A stretch of DNA of 64,000 nucleotides from Adineta ricciae (taxonomy: Eukaryota; Rotifera; Eurotatoria; Adinetida; Adinetidae): the NCBI GenBank assembly GCA_905250025.1, contig CAJNOJ010000179.1:150334-214333 (forward strand), in the 5' to 3' direction. Both the position numbers and the translations under genes were made by a program. The stretch's first letter is position 1. Each line of letters begins with the position of its first letter. This document shows positions 43,172 through 55,106 of this stretch, one piece after another. Below the pieces are notes generated by a model that was not told the origin of the DNA, did no database searches, and saw nothing but the letters and a program-made list of their open reading frames with translations.

Positions 43172-44161
43172 ATGTCAGGAATAAATTTAGAATCGATAAC
43201 TACCCCAATTGTAATAATCAGCGCATTCGTTTTTCATAGCAGAAAAAGGATTCATTTGTCTTTCGTTTAGCGAACGCCAGTTGTAATTATCAAACCTATT
43301 CTTTACGGAAATACAGCGAAACATCTCGGTACGAAACGCGATACAGATGGACATACGCATAAATGGATGATCTACGTTCGGTCATATAACAACGAGGACA
43401 TATCAGCATATATAAGTAAAGTGCAATTTCGTTTACATGAAACATATCCAAATCATGTCAGAAGTAAATGACAAATGTTGTTTGATTGCATTTTGAAAGT
43501 TATTAATTTAGTTGTTTCCCAAGCACCCTTTGAAGTCGAAGAAAGTGGTTGGGGAGAATTTGAAACACAGATTACAATCTTTTTTGCGGATCCAAATGAA
43601 AAACCAGTAAGAATTGATCAGTGAAATCTCATGCAGAAGTGTTACGCGATATATATTCAAGGTGACGTTCTATCATCACTTGAAACTCTTTTCAACAGAT
43701 ACTGAAGTGGTTGCTGGTACCAAACCATTGATCAATGAAAACTATGATGAATTAGTAAGGCAATTGTCAGTCATTGTATTCTATTTTTCGCTGATAGATC
43801 TTTCAAGAACCATCTGATCTGTTAGTTCGTTTACTTAACTGTGCGAAATCATTGGCGCCACCTACAGATGAGAATATTGCGGTTGAAAAAGAATGTATGT
43901 TACACCGAGAATTGATATGATCAAGTAATATGGTACCGAGGAATTATTTTAGACGCTTCGAAAAAGGCAGATACGATTACACGAATCAAACAAGCTCGTC
44001 AACGTGTTCGAAATGAAATTCAAGATCTAACTGAACGTCTTCGTATTACTCAGGAAAATATCAAACGCGCTCGACAACGAGTATTGGAGAATCATACCTC
44101 GTCAAATACTTCATTGAATGTCTCAACACACGAAAATATCAAACGTGAAATAGTCGATTGA
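43172..44161 (+). CDS. YEATS4: YEATS4/GAS41 chromatin reader
   Basis: Subunit of the SRCAP and TIP60 complexes that reads acylated histone H3 and helps H2A.Z deposition. Six exons, from the ATG at 43172 to the TGA at 44159-44161. The YEATS domain reads [52 protein letters not shown], and [15 protein letters not shown]. His in THKW, Tyr in ETYPN and Trp in SGWGEF correspond to the acyl-lysine cage. The family sequence continues FYHHLKLF and [13 protein letters not shown]. The C-terminus is a basic coiled coil ([20 protein letters not shown]) used for complex assembly. AG directly precedes the ATG. AATAAA lies at 44242. The first exon is only 13 codons, so the N-terminus is the least certain part. 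Confidence 0.92.
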
Positions 44162-44474
44162 CAACATACATCTCATCATGATATTATTCTCTTTTTTCTG
44201 CGTTGTACATAATGTAAAGATTTGTCTTCTTTATTCTCGATAATAAAAGTAGAAAGATAAGAGCACAATTATGACTTTGAAGATGTGAAGAAAATAGATG
44301 AAGTATGCGAGTAATTGTTTCGAGAAATGTAACAAAGGGTTGTGATCGTTGTTATTTGACTGATAAAGTTAAGGAGGAAAGTATAGGTAGAAAGTCTGGA
44401 GAGTAATACATAGGTGTGTGAAGACAATAAACGAGATACTCTAAGAAATATCAAGATTAGCAAAGCATCACACA
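44162..44474. other. Short spacer, GAS41 to SLC5
   Basis: 313 bp: 3' UTR of GAS41 with AATAAA at 44242-44247 and upstream sequence of the transporter. No other gene. Confidence 0.5.
44242..44247 (+). terminator. Polyadenylation signal of GAS41
   Basis: AATAAA 80 bp after the stop codon. Confidence 0.55.
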
Positions 44475-47325
44475 ATGGTAACGGCAATCAATACATTTTC
44501 GTTGCACTGGGCCGATATTTTGGTATTAGTCATATATTTTGCAGTAGTCATTGGATTCGGCGTTTGGGTAACTGAAGTTGTACACATTTAACGTAAATAC
44601 GTGATTTTTCATGAATTTTAGTCCTCCTGTAAAAATCGCGGTAGCGTTGGTATGTATTGCACATAGTAAAATCTGCACTCATTGACTCATGAAACTTGAT
44701 CTTCATTCAGGCGGATATTTTCTTGCCGGTCGCACAATGACATTTTTACCGGTGAGAACAAATTTTTGTTACTCGTGGAAACACCAACAGTCTATCTTTG
44801 AGGTTGGTGCATCATTATTTGCAAGCAACATTGGCAGCGGCCATTTCATCGGCCTTGCAGGTAAATCCCGTCTGGATTTGTCTGGAGTTGTATTTTAAAA
44901 GGTGATTAGGTAGTGGTGCAAGTAATGGTATTGGTATGGCTGGCTATGAATTAAATGTAGATTTGCTCTAGAAAATCAAATGAAATACATGCGTTCCTGA
45001 TTTCATTTAGGCAGGCTATGTATTGATGATTCTTGGCTGGATATTCTTACCAATCTATACTAAAGCTGATGCGAGTGTATTGTTGTACCAGTATGATGAT
45101 GATGATGGTTTCTATTTAGGTTTATACAATGCCAGAGTTCTTAAAGAAAAGATTTGGTGGTGACCGTATTCGATTTTATCTAACTATTCTCGCTTTGATA
45201 CTTTCGATATTCACTAAAATATCAGTGGATCTTTATTCAGGAGCAATCTTTCTCAATCAAGCACTCGGCTGGAATATGTATGTGTCAGTAGTAGCTCTTG
45301 TCGCACTTGCAGCTATATTTACCATTGGCGGTAAGATGAACAATAGAAATAAGAAACTAGGAAATTACTTGTATTGATTGATTTAGGAGGATTATCAGCT
45401 GTAATCTGGACGGATTTCGTTCAAACAATCATTATGGTAATATCCGCGTTTATTCTGATGATTATTTGCTATGTTAAAGTGGGTGGACTACAACTAATCA
45501 AAGAGCTCTATCCCTATGCTGTTGCTGAAACAACATTATTCAATGACACTTATTGTGGTATACCACCGGAAGATTACTTTAGTCTTATTCGACCATTAAA
45601 TTCAGCAAATGGACCACCTTGGGTGGGATTATTCGGTATGACACTCCTCAGTGTATGGTACTGGTGTAGGTAAGCAACTGAAAGGGAAATACGATGAAGA
45701 TTGATTAATGTTCACTTTGGTTTTAGTGATCAAGTGAGTATGATTCAGGAATGTATCAGTGTCATTCAACGTGCCTAGGTAATCGTCCAACGAGTACTAG
45801 CAGCAAAAAACTTGACGCACGCGCAAGGAGGTTGTATTGTCGCAAGTTATTTGAAATATTTACCGATATTCTTGATGGTCATACCTGGTATGGCTGCACG
45901 AATACTTTTTCAAGGTAAATGTGTATATACGAATAAGGAATATAGTTAGCTTGACAGTTTTTTCCCTCAGATAGAATAGGTTGTTCGACTCCTGAAACAT
46001 GTAAAGAAATTTGTGGCAATGAATTATCGTGTGCCGACATTGCCTATCCTTTGATTGTGATCGAACTGATGCCTAACGGTCTACGTGGTTTGATGCTTGC
46101 TTGTATGATTGCAGCATTAATGTCATCGTTAACATCAATCTTTAATTCGTCGTCGACGATATTTACAATTGACATATGGCAACGATTTCGTTCGAGGGCG
46201 CCACAATGGGAACTTTTAATTGTTGGAAGGTAGGAATGTTTATGATGGGAAAGAAGGCTCACAAAGGTAGATATACTTGTTTTTTAAAGAATCTTTACAT
46301 TGATTCTCGTTGGTATTTCGATACTTTGGATACCTATTCTATCGGCAGCACAAGGTGGAAAATTATTTGATTATATGCAGTAAGTATGCACGTCGAAGGG
46401 AAAGCTATTTTCATTCGATTGGCTCGTTTTAGAACAGTAACGAGTTTCCTAGCACCACCAATTTGTGCCATTTATGTATTAGCAATTCTTTGGAAACGAA
46501 TCAATGAAGAAGTAAAGTAGTTCTTGAGAAGATCAAGATGAAATATTAAAATGCAATGCCTAGGGCGCTTTTTGGGGTTTGATATGCGGTTTAGTCATTG
46601 GTTTAATACGATTCATATGGGAATTTTCGTATTCCATTCCACCATGCCAATTAGCGACAACAGATCGACGTCCAGAAGCAATAAAATTTCATTTTCTGAA
46701 CTTTGCTCTTCTACTTTTCGTCTTAACTTGTCTAGTTACGATAATCATTAGCTTACTAACGCGCCCAATCCCAGAACAATGTGTAAATCTTGTGTTTCGT
46801 TCTTGCATGTAGAAAATAATCTTGACATGAATGTTCTAGTTGCACGGTTTGAATATATTTGATTTGGATAATCCACTGAAGCCATCACCAATACCAACTA
46901 AGCCTGGTCGATGGCATAAGGCTGATACTGCGTTTGAAGACACAGATCAACGATCAGAACCAACCAACCGACGATTATCACGCGCAGAATCGAGTGCTGC
47001 CTTGAGAAAATATGGATTATTTTATGCAGGTATAGAATTACGTTTGGTTGAATATTCACCAAGACGATCTCTTTCGTGTTTAGATCCATCGAAGAAGAAT
47101 GTGAAGTACTATTTGAAAATTGCTCTTTCATGGATTTGTGGTGTCGAACATCAAGCTAAGGATGACGACAGAGTCGATATCATACCTACCATGCCATCAT
47201 TAGCACCGGAAAATCTTTTTTGGAAACGTATATGCAATATAAATGCTGTTATTATAATAGCATTAAGTTCATTTCTTTGGGCATTCTTCACTGATTATCG
47301 TATTGATAAAATGTATACAAAATAA
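44475..47325 (+). CDS. Sodium/glucose cotransporter-like solute carrier (SLC5/SGLT)
   Basis: Na+-coupled sugar symporter of the plasma membrane. Many short exons encode about 14 helices. Diagnostic stretches: [19 protein letters not shown] (helix 1), [13 protein letters not shown] and [19 protein letters not shown] (Na+ site region), [107 protein letters not shown] and [19 protein letters not shown]. The C-terminal intracellular loop is long and Ser-rich, and a final helix ([14 protein letters not shown]) ends the protein, as in SGLT1-5. SLC5A1/2/4/9/10/11 cannot be told apart by eye. The splice at AGT|GTATTG (near 45078) into VYTMPEFL keeps phase. AATAAA follows at 47331. Confidence 0.94.
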
Positions 47326-47330
47326 TTGAT

Positions 47331-47336
47331 AATAAA
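47331..47336 (+). terminator. Polyadenylation signal of the SLC5 gene
   Basis: AATAAA six bases after the stop codon region, very close to the coding end. Confidence 0.5.
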
Positions 47337-47585
47337 ATATAAAAGCATCTGTCGAATACGAGAAACCGTTTTAAGGTAGACAGTATCAATCAGTTCGTTC
47401 TTCTAAGTATAGAACGTTACTAGACGTACTTTTTCAAAATGACCTCAGTTCGCTATGTAAAGTCTATCGTTGCTCGAATTCCTTACAACGATCTCGATTA
47501 ACGTTCTCTTTTGTTTTCGAACGACGCTTATATCAGCTGTTCTTCTACACTTGCTCCATAGACATTAGATTCGGTACTAACGAAG

Positions 47586-50332
47586 ATGAGAGCGGTTTTA
47601 TTTCTAATTCTGACCTCTTTTATCACTGGTATGAAACAACAACAACAACAACATTCATCGATTCCCACAGATAATTCACACATGAGTCATCATGACGATA
47701 TTCCAATTCCAGTCCCTGAGTGTTTTACAACTGATTTAGTACCATCATTTTTGAAGCCACATGTTGTTGAACATGTACTTCAACTGAAACTTGAAGAAGA
47801 AGAAGCAAAATTAGTCAAAGAACGCGAAAGAAATCTAAACATTAATAACGGTTTGTTTGGTTTAAAATTCGTGCATCTATTGTTTAATTGTTTTCGAATC
47901 TGACTAGATGATATATTGGATTTTGAAGAAATGCAACTACGAACTGATATTCACAATGGTGCATTAATGGCTCGAGCAGCTACAAAAGTTGCTGATGAAC
48001 TTGTTTTCCAGTATATCAAAACTAACGATCTTTATAGATAAATATTTTCAACTGTCTCCTTATTTTAGATTTTCTTGTTTAACAAATGGATCTGTCACCG
48101 ATAAAATGTAAATCATTCAACTAATAGATAAACTTGTTCGTATTTTAAATTAAACAGCGTTTTTTAGAGATAGTTTTCTTAAAAAGATTCCACTACCAAC
48201 TGACTTTTGCGCCTATCGTTCCGATCCAAGTTGTAAAGATTTAACAAACTATCGAACAATTACTGGTGTATGCAATAATCTTCAACGCCCGTATCAAGGT
48301 AGTTCACAAACAGCTTACGGACGGTTATTACCACCGATTTACGACGATGGTACAGATTAATCATATCAATTGTCTCTTTCATCTATCGAAAATACTTCTT
48401 TTTAGGAATAAGAACACCTCGTACGAAATCTGTCCTCGGCGGTCCGCTACCGTCATGTCGTGAGATAAGTTTAGCCATGGGATCGAAACCGCACTTTGAT
48501 CCTGTTATTAATAACCTTTGGGTTACCTATGGTCAATTTCTTGTTCATGATATAACATTTGCAGCACCAGTGACTGATTCCGGTCGAACGCCAATCAGTT
48601 CGTGCGGTTGTGATTCGCAAGATACGGATATGTGCTCTGTCATTGAGATTGCTGCCAATGATCCATTCATGGCTGGACAAAAGTGTTTAGCTGTACCAGC
48701 AACTGCACAAGCATTTCCTAACCAAATTTGTTCATTGAGTGTGAAAGAACAATTGAATGGAAATTCTCATTATATAGATTTATCTGTAACCTACGGAAGT
48801 ACACGACAAACAGCATTTGATATTCGTGCTGGTGCTGACGGTTTAATGAAAACGATGAAAAAAGCAGGATTCAGATTCGATTTACCACCCGGTCAACGTG
48901 ATGGTAGATCATGCATTGATGCAACTGAAACAAATAAATGTTTTGCCGGTGGTATGTAATAAATACACTATGAATAAATACAGTCGATAGTTTCATCATA
49001 GGTGACTCTCGTCTTATGGAAAACTCTGTTCTCTCAGGTATTCAAGCTCAATGGTTACGTTTACACAATACATTTGCTACTGAACTTGCTCGAGTACGGC
49101 CAGAATGGCGTTCACAAGATACAATTTTATACGAAGAAGCGAAGAAGATTCTATCAGCTCTTCATCAGCGGTATACTTATGAAGAATGGTTACCGATACT
49201 GATTGGTGAAACAACAGCACAACGATATGTCGGCGATAAGACTCCGTTCACAGAATATGATCCTTCGGTAATGCTGATTGAATACTATTCGTTGAGATAT
49301 CTTTGTACTATTAGATGCCTGGTGTTGTTTTCAATGAAGCAGCGACAGCAGTATTGCGTCTACATACATTCGTTCGTGATTTGATCACTCGCTGTAAACC
49401 GAACGGACAAATGATTGACCAATTGTGGTTTAATGAAATCAGTTCTCGATGTAAATTTGCTTATGAGTAAGATAACAATCCTTCTATTTACCAAAAAGCA
49501 AAGAGCAATTGATTTTCTTTTCGTGTTAGTACAACAACCAATGGTCTCGATTCATTTTTATGTGGTGCACTGTATGATTATGGTTTCGCAGGTGATACAA
49601 ATTATGCACAACAAATTCACCATCGTTTATTCGAATCAAGAAATCATCAAGGTGAAACACGGAGAAGTGACATTGTTTCGCTGAATATTTGCCGTGGACG
49701 ACAACATGGTATACCAGGCTACAACGCTTACCGAGAATTTTGCGGACTTCGACGTGCACGTCGTTTCGAAGATTTTCTGGACACAATGGCTTTCGATTCT
49801 GTCCGAACATTACAGATGATTTACAAGTAACATCATCAAATAGTCATAGACTCGTTAACATATCTATTCATGTCTTCAGACATCCAGATGATGTTGATCT
49901 ATTCGTTGGTGCCAATCATGAAACGCATTTGTCCGATGCTTTAGTTGGTCCTGTTTCTGCTTGTATCATTGGCATACAATTTCAACACCTCAAATACGGC
50001 GATCGATTGTTTTACACTCATAGAGGCGAATTTACGCTCGGTAGGATTCATCGTTTATTTCTTTCTGTTTCTACGCGAACATTCGTTTGATTTTGTTTTC
50101 CTCAGAACAATTAATGGCTATCAAGAAATATTCATACAATTGTTTCATTTGCGATTCAACTGATATCGAGGAAGTTGCTCAGAATCCATTTCGACCACCA
50201 GACAAAAAAACGTAATTCTTATATTAATCATAAAACATGTTCATATTTTTCTACTTTAGCAATCCACTACAACCATGTAGTCAATGTCCTATTTTTGATT
50301 TTACTCCATGGCATGCGGAGATTACGAATTAA
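47586..50332 (+). CDS. Secreted animal haem peroxidase
   Basis: Member of the peroxidase-cyclooxygenase superfamily (peroxinectin/chorion peroxidase type). Signal peptide (MRAVLFLILTSFITG), then a poly-Gln/His stretch, and a propeptide-like region. Catalytic features: distal His in GQFLVHDITF, distal Arg and the haem-linking Glu in GGDSRLMENS, YEEAKKILSALHQRYTYEEWLP, a probable proximal His in AATAVLRLHTFVRDL, and the late signature LNICRGRQHGIPGYNAYREFCGL. About ten exons. Stop TAA at 50330-50332. The residue before the distal His, Asp in myeloperoxidase, is Val here, so one of the two ester bonds to haem is probably absent; RGRQHG also has Gln for the usual Asp. It likely oxidises halides or phenols outside the cell. 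AATAAA lies at 50414. Confidence 0.92.
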
Positions 50333-50444
50333 ACATGTTTTATTTGTTTATTTTTATTATCAGAAGAAACGGAAACAGTTCGTATGAACTGTTTAATTTG
50401 GTTACTTTACAAGAATAAAAGCCCGTTACTAGTTTTGATTATTT
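50333..50444. other. Convergent 3' spacer
   Basis: 112 bp between convergent peroxidase and CFAP299 genes; contains the plus-strand AATAAA at 50414-50419. Confidence 0.5.
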
Positions 50445-51357
50445 TTATGTTTTTCGTCGAGTTGTATGACAATAAAGAGCGACTTGAATGTACTTATCGG
50501 TTTTGATTTCTTTTCGTATGGTATTATCGCCATGAGTTTTCGCATTTGGATCAACAATGATAATCTTTCGATCACGTTTACTCTTAAATAAAAGTCCCTC
50601 GAGATTATTGGTTATCGATTGAAAATTAGGCGTGTTGTTCGAGTAACAAGTTTGATTTTCCCAATTGTAATAACTAAATGTATCGAAGTGAGATGAGAAT
50701 CAAGCTGTCAACATCAATTTTGTTATACCTGAGGTCAGTTGGTTTGGGTAAAAGTTTTTTCTTTCCAGCAAAATATACTTCGAAATCTTCAGATTTTAAT
50801 CGCTGTGCATAATCGATGTAGCCGGATATTTCTTGATGACGGGAATTTTCATCCCGAATAAAAATGATCGTCTGCAAAATAGAATCAAACTAATCAGACA
50901 GAGGAAATCGATGACCTACAGTCATTTTTCCAGTTCGATTGGCTTCTTCCGTATCGGCGAGTTCACGTAACAATGGGTCAGTTATGTCTTTATTGGCACT
51001 AGCTAATTTTCTTCAAAGAAAAAGAAAATCCGGTCAATTGAGATGGGCGGTTAAGAACGTACGGTGCTTGGATACGTCTTGACTGAAGTTGCTGCTCAGC
51101 GGCTGCTTTTCGCGCATAGAATTCTTCGCGTTTAATCACTTCTCCACTACCATGATAGCCGAGTTCAACAAGTTGTCGAGCTAATTCTTCGTCCTAATAG
51201 GCAAACAAACGAAAATCAACATTGAATTTCTTCGTCGAAGACTTTATCATACTTCAAGATAACTAAGATCGATACGAGTAACTTGTGAGTCAAGAAATTC
51301 TTCGTATGTCGCATATTTCGTTACAATATCAACGGTTGCCGATGAATCGTCTTCCAT
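50445..51357 (-). CDS. CFAP299: Cilia- and flagella-associated protein 299
   Basis: Conserved ciliary/sperm protein (C4orf22) of unclear biochemistry. Five exons on the minus strand, from the ATG at 51357 to the TAA at 50447-50445. Matching blocks in order: [50 protein letters not shown], then [46 protein letters not shown], and near the end [14 protein letters not shown] and TTRRKT. The order and spacing are nearly those of human CFAP299. The full length of about 240 residues is as expected. It diverges from hnRNP K over 551 bp. Confidence 0.93.
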
Positions 51358-51908
51358 AGCGCTGATTCAATGAAAAAAGTCTATCTAGAAAGTCTGGCGC
51401 ATAATGTAATATGACTGTTCCAAAACTTTCATACAGAACGCGACAATGGCTGTTTGCTACAGTCTACCACAACATTATCGAGTGTGTTACTATAGTGACA
51501 ACGGCAGAGAAGATGAAATTTTCGATGTTTTTATCGCTTCGAGTCTTTTTTATTCATGCAGAAATATGAAAATCATAGGAAAGAAAATCAATGGAAAAAT
51601 CGGCACAAAGCGTCCTCTGTCTTTTTATTTTTTCTGTGGTCAATAGTTCAATAGGAATGTACCGAGAAATGCATTGCCGTGTTACAGGACAAAAAAAAAC
51701 TTGTTTGTTTGAGCTACAGCTGCAAATACCATTTTTCTTTCATTTTTCTCCTTCTTGTATCCAAGAACTATATATGAAAATTTTCTTTTTTTCTGTTCTT
51801 TTTATTCAAGATCTATTTGGCTGTGTTTGCCACCGTATAATTATCAGGTCTTAGTGCCTATCCCAATCCATCACTCCCCTTCTCTTCTTATTTTTCTTGA
51901 AAAACAAA
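51358..51908. promoter_or_regulatory. Divergent intergenic region, CFAP299 and hnRNP K
   Basis: 551 bp containing the promoters of both divergent genes. Short open frames here (for example 51591-51854) show no family features. No specific element identified. Confidence 0.4.
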
Positions 51909-53308
51909 ATGACATCGCCCGATGACGATTTTGGTCAACCATCAAATAATAACAATAATAATAGTATCAGTGTAGCAAGTGTAAATCAACAGAATAATTA
52001 CAATCGACGAATAAATAGCAATAGCAATAATCCTTATACAACAACAAATGGAATTGAAATACGAATATTGATGACATCGCGTGATGCTGGAGCAGTCATC
52101 GGTAATTTAACCTTTTTGATTATCTTGCTCATTAGTAAAGTAGCATTTGTATTTAGGTAAAGGTGGCTCATCGATTCAAAAACTTCGTGCGGATCATTCA
52201 CGTGCGATTATTCAAGTGCCTGATTGCACATCACCTGAGCGTGTGTTAACCATTAGTGGTGAACAAGAACAATGTTTTGATGCATTACAGCAGATTATTC
52301 CAGTACTAGCTGATAGTTCACGTCTTTCATCCTTTAGTCGACGACGTAATGCGAATCCTGGAGGAGTCAATGCCGATCAAAATTCATCATCGAATGATAA
52401 TCAAACAACAGGTGATGCACCATCAGAAATTCGTGTGCTCGTTCATCAAATCTATTGTGGAGCAATCATTGGTAAAGGTGGTCAACATGTTAAAGAATTA
52501 CGACAAACATACAATCTCGATATCAAAGTCTTTTCTCAATGTTGTCCAATGAGCCATGAACGAGTTATATCATTACGTGGCAAAATCGATGATATTATTG
52601 AATGCATTAAAGTAAATAGACGACAAACGAGAGAAATTGAGCTTATAATTGAGCTAATCATTTGTTTTTCTTAGCACATCTATTCATTAATAAGTTCATC
52701 ATCGCAACAACCAAGGGGTATACCATCACTTCAATACGATCCACATAATTTTGATATTTATATTGTGAACGAATACGGTAACATTGGTTGTTTGCGATGT
52801 AATAAGAGAAAGTATCTTCTCCTTCTTCTCTAGGTGGTTTTTTACCACCTGGTGGCCTCGATCTTGGTATTGGATATAATCCACGAGGAGGTTTTCCACC
52901 ACCTGGCCCTGCTGGTGGAATGTATCCTATTCGTCCTTTACCACCTCTTGTTGATGTGCCATACGGACCTGGACCAGCTCTAGGTGCTCGATACCCTAGC
53001 CCAGCACTATTGACTTCAACACGCGTAAGTTTGTCAAATATTGATTTTGTTATTCTAAATCATATTCACCTGTTCAGGTAACTTTACCGAATGAACTCGT
53101 TGGAGCGATTATCGGTCCACGTGGAGCGAAAATTCAACAGATACGGCAAACAACCAACGCTAACATTATCATTGATGATCAGTCTATTCCAACAGGTACG
53201 GGTGGCGGTGATCGTATTATAACTATTGAAGGTACACCCGAACAAATAAGTCGTGCCCAACACCTTCTTCAACAAGCTGTTCGTCAATCGGGTCTCTGGC
53301 GACCATGA
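51909..53308 (+). CDS. HNRNPK: hnRNP K-like protein with three KH domains
   Basis: Poly(C)-binding nuclear RNA/DNA-binding protein. Five exons. An Asn-rich N-terminus is followed by KH1 (IRILMTSRDAGAVIG-KGGSSIQKLRADH, with the GxxG loop formed across an intron), KH2 (EIRVLVHQIYCGAIIGKGGQHVKELRQ and ECIKHIYSLISSS), a Gly/Pro-rich middle (GGFPPPGPAGG), and KH3 (VTLPNELVGAIIGPRGAKIQQIRQ, then IITIEGTPEQISRAQHLLQQAVRQ) ending at the TGA at 53306-53308. KH1-KH2 tandem plus a distant C-terminal KH3 and the SQCCPMSHERVI segment match hnRNP K rather than PCBP1-4. The Gly-rich linker is shorter than in vertebrates, and no SH3-ligand cluster is obvious. Confidence 0.92.
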
Positions 53309-54299
53309 TATCTTTTGTTATTTTAACATTTACATGTGCACTCAATTTTCAAACATGCTTTTCTCACCACTTTTTGTTTGTGTTTTTGCTTGTTTGTGTG
53401 TGTGTATTGCTTTTCTTATTTTTTATTCATACGTGTATACAGTAGAATGTTGATTGATTGGCACGTTTCGTTTTTGTCATCGGTTTTGTGTATGTGTTTC
53501 TTTTTTTCTTGGTTTTGTTTTCTCTCGATTTGATATAGATTTCACGCAGATCTATAACATAGGATGTATTTCTTGTTTTATACACATGATGACCAGACAC
53601 AACATGATTTGTGAAAATATATCCATTGGAGCAGAAACAAACGTGCACAAGTTTTGAAGTGTGTGTGATTTCGAAATGAGCTTTATTGATTAGATCAAGG
53701 ATATACAAATTTATGAATGACACCGTATCTTCAACCTCAAATGTCAAGTACTTCGATATAGGTTAACAGCTCCGTTCGATTGTTCATATTCTAATGTAGT
53801 TTATACATAATTCCATTCCATCTAAATGCATCATATGGTTTGTTTATTGTGAAAAGATTCGACTCCTTCGCATTGAAATATTCTCACGTATTTCTATTTG
53901 TCAGCATTCATTGCATCAATTCCATTTCCTAATAGCGTAGGCATGAAACATGAGTATAACGTCATGCCTTTCACTTTAAATGTGCGTCCTGTACCATCAT
54001 ATAACCAACGTACTTGTTATCGTACGAAGCTGTTTGTACTCAACTGGTGTGTTTTTCCATCGTTTCAACATTTGATTTATTTACTTGATTACGTCTGTTG
54101 AAAATAAGTTATTACGAGTTCACCTCGAGAATGTAACTTAAACAAACGTGTGACTGATATCATTTACTTCTTACGGTTGGTTGATTTAATATTGACACAC
54201 GTTTTTATTGCTGTACACCAGAGGAACCTTTTATCTGATCTTCTGACAACTAAGAAAAGGCAAAAAATTTTCATTTACGATCTATTACATTATTCAATC
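53309..54299. other. Intergenic region, hnRNP K to Ly6-type gene
   Basis: 991 bp with T-rich 3' UTR-like sequence, TTTGTGTGTG runs near 53385-53410, and no recognisable coding exon. Open frames on both strands (53427-53747, 53898-54101) look random. Confidence 0.5.
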
Positions 54300-55106
54300 A
54301 TGTCTTATCGATACTTGCAAATTTTCCTATTCGGATGTTGTTTCCTTCATGTTATTAAATCAACATTTCCATACAATATTACAAACACGAATAAACTCCT
54401 TTGTTATTCATGCAAAGGTGCTCAATGTGAAACGATTGCCAATGAAGACGACAACGTCATTGTTTGTAATAAACACGCACAATTATGCTGGGTAAAACTT
54501 TTGCATTTGAAATGAAGCTATTCCTTATGATCATATTGATGTTGTTAGGCTGGCTTCATTGATCAACAGCCATATCGAACCTGTGCAAGTCGTTACTGTA
54601 CGCCGACGGGCGTTTCCCTCGACAGTGACATCCGAATTGAAACATGTTGCCATGCTAGTTTATGCAACTCAGTTCCACGTAAATATCTTCTCATTGACCA
54701 ATTTTTCAAGAATTGCTTTTTTCTGTCTATTTCAATAGTCTCTTGGGCAATATGGAACAAGTGGTACAAAAGATCAACAACTCATCGTCCTGAGACAACT
54801 ACGCTTCCGACTACCAATATAACTACAAAACAGGCAACAACTACTAAGAAAATACATACAACGCCGGGAATTTTCATTGTAAATGAAATTGATAATGACA
54901 GAGGTTATCTATTCAAACCTGAAAAAACCAATGAAGAACAAGAGAATATAGTTCTATCAAAACCAAAACTAAACACTAGTGATCCAGCTAGTTTTGGCAT
55001 AACTTGGGAACGTATACCATACAACCGAGGTTGGAGCAATCGAATTGGTGCATCTAGTAATGTTTTTGTTCTTCTTATACCTTTGTTGCTAGTATTACTA
55101 TTTTAA
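54300..55106 (+). CDS. Ly6/uPAR-domain GPI-anchored surface protein
   Basis: Three exons (54300-54491, 54549-54678, 54739-55106) give 229 residues in consistent phase. A signal peptide (YLQIFLFGCCFLHV) is followed by a three-finger LU domain with Cys pattern LCYSCKGAQCET, VCNKHAQLCW, CASRYC, ETCCHASLCN, the last being the conserved C-C-x5-C-N-type finish. Then comes a Trp/Lys segment, a Thr-rich stalk (TTTLPTTNITTKQATTTKK) suitable for O-glycans, and a C-terminal hydrophobic tail (VFVLLIPLLLVLLF) with small residues ahead (GASSN), the signature of a GPI attachment signal. No cytosolic tail. Ligand unknown; such proteins often act in adhesion or receptor modulation. AATAAA at 55163. Confidence 0.82.

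Noticed and set aside
53427-54101. Open frames on both strands between hnRNP K and the Ly6 gene
   Set aside because: No motifs; located in T-rich 3' UTR-like sequence.
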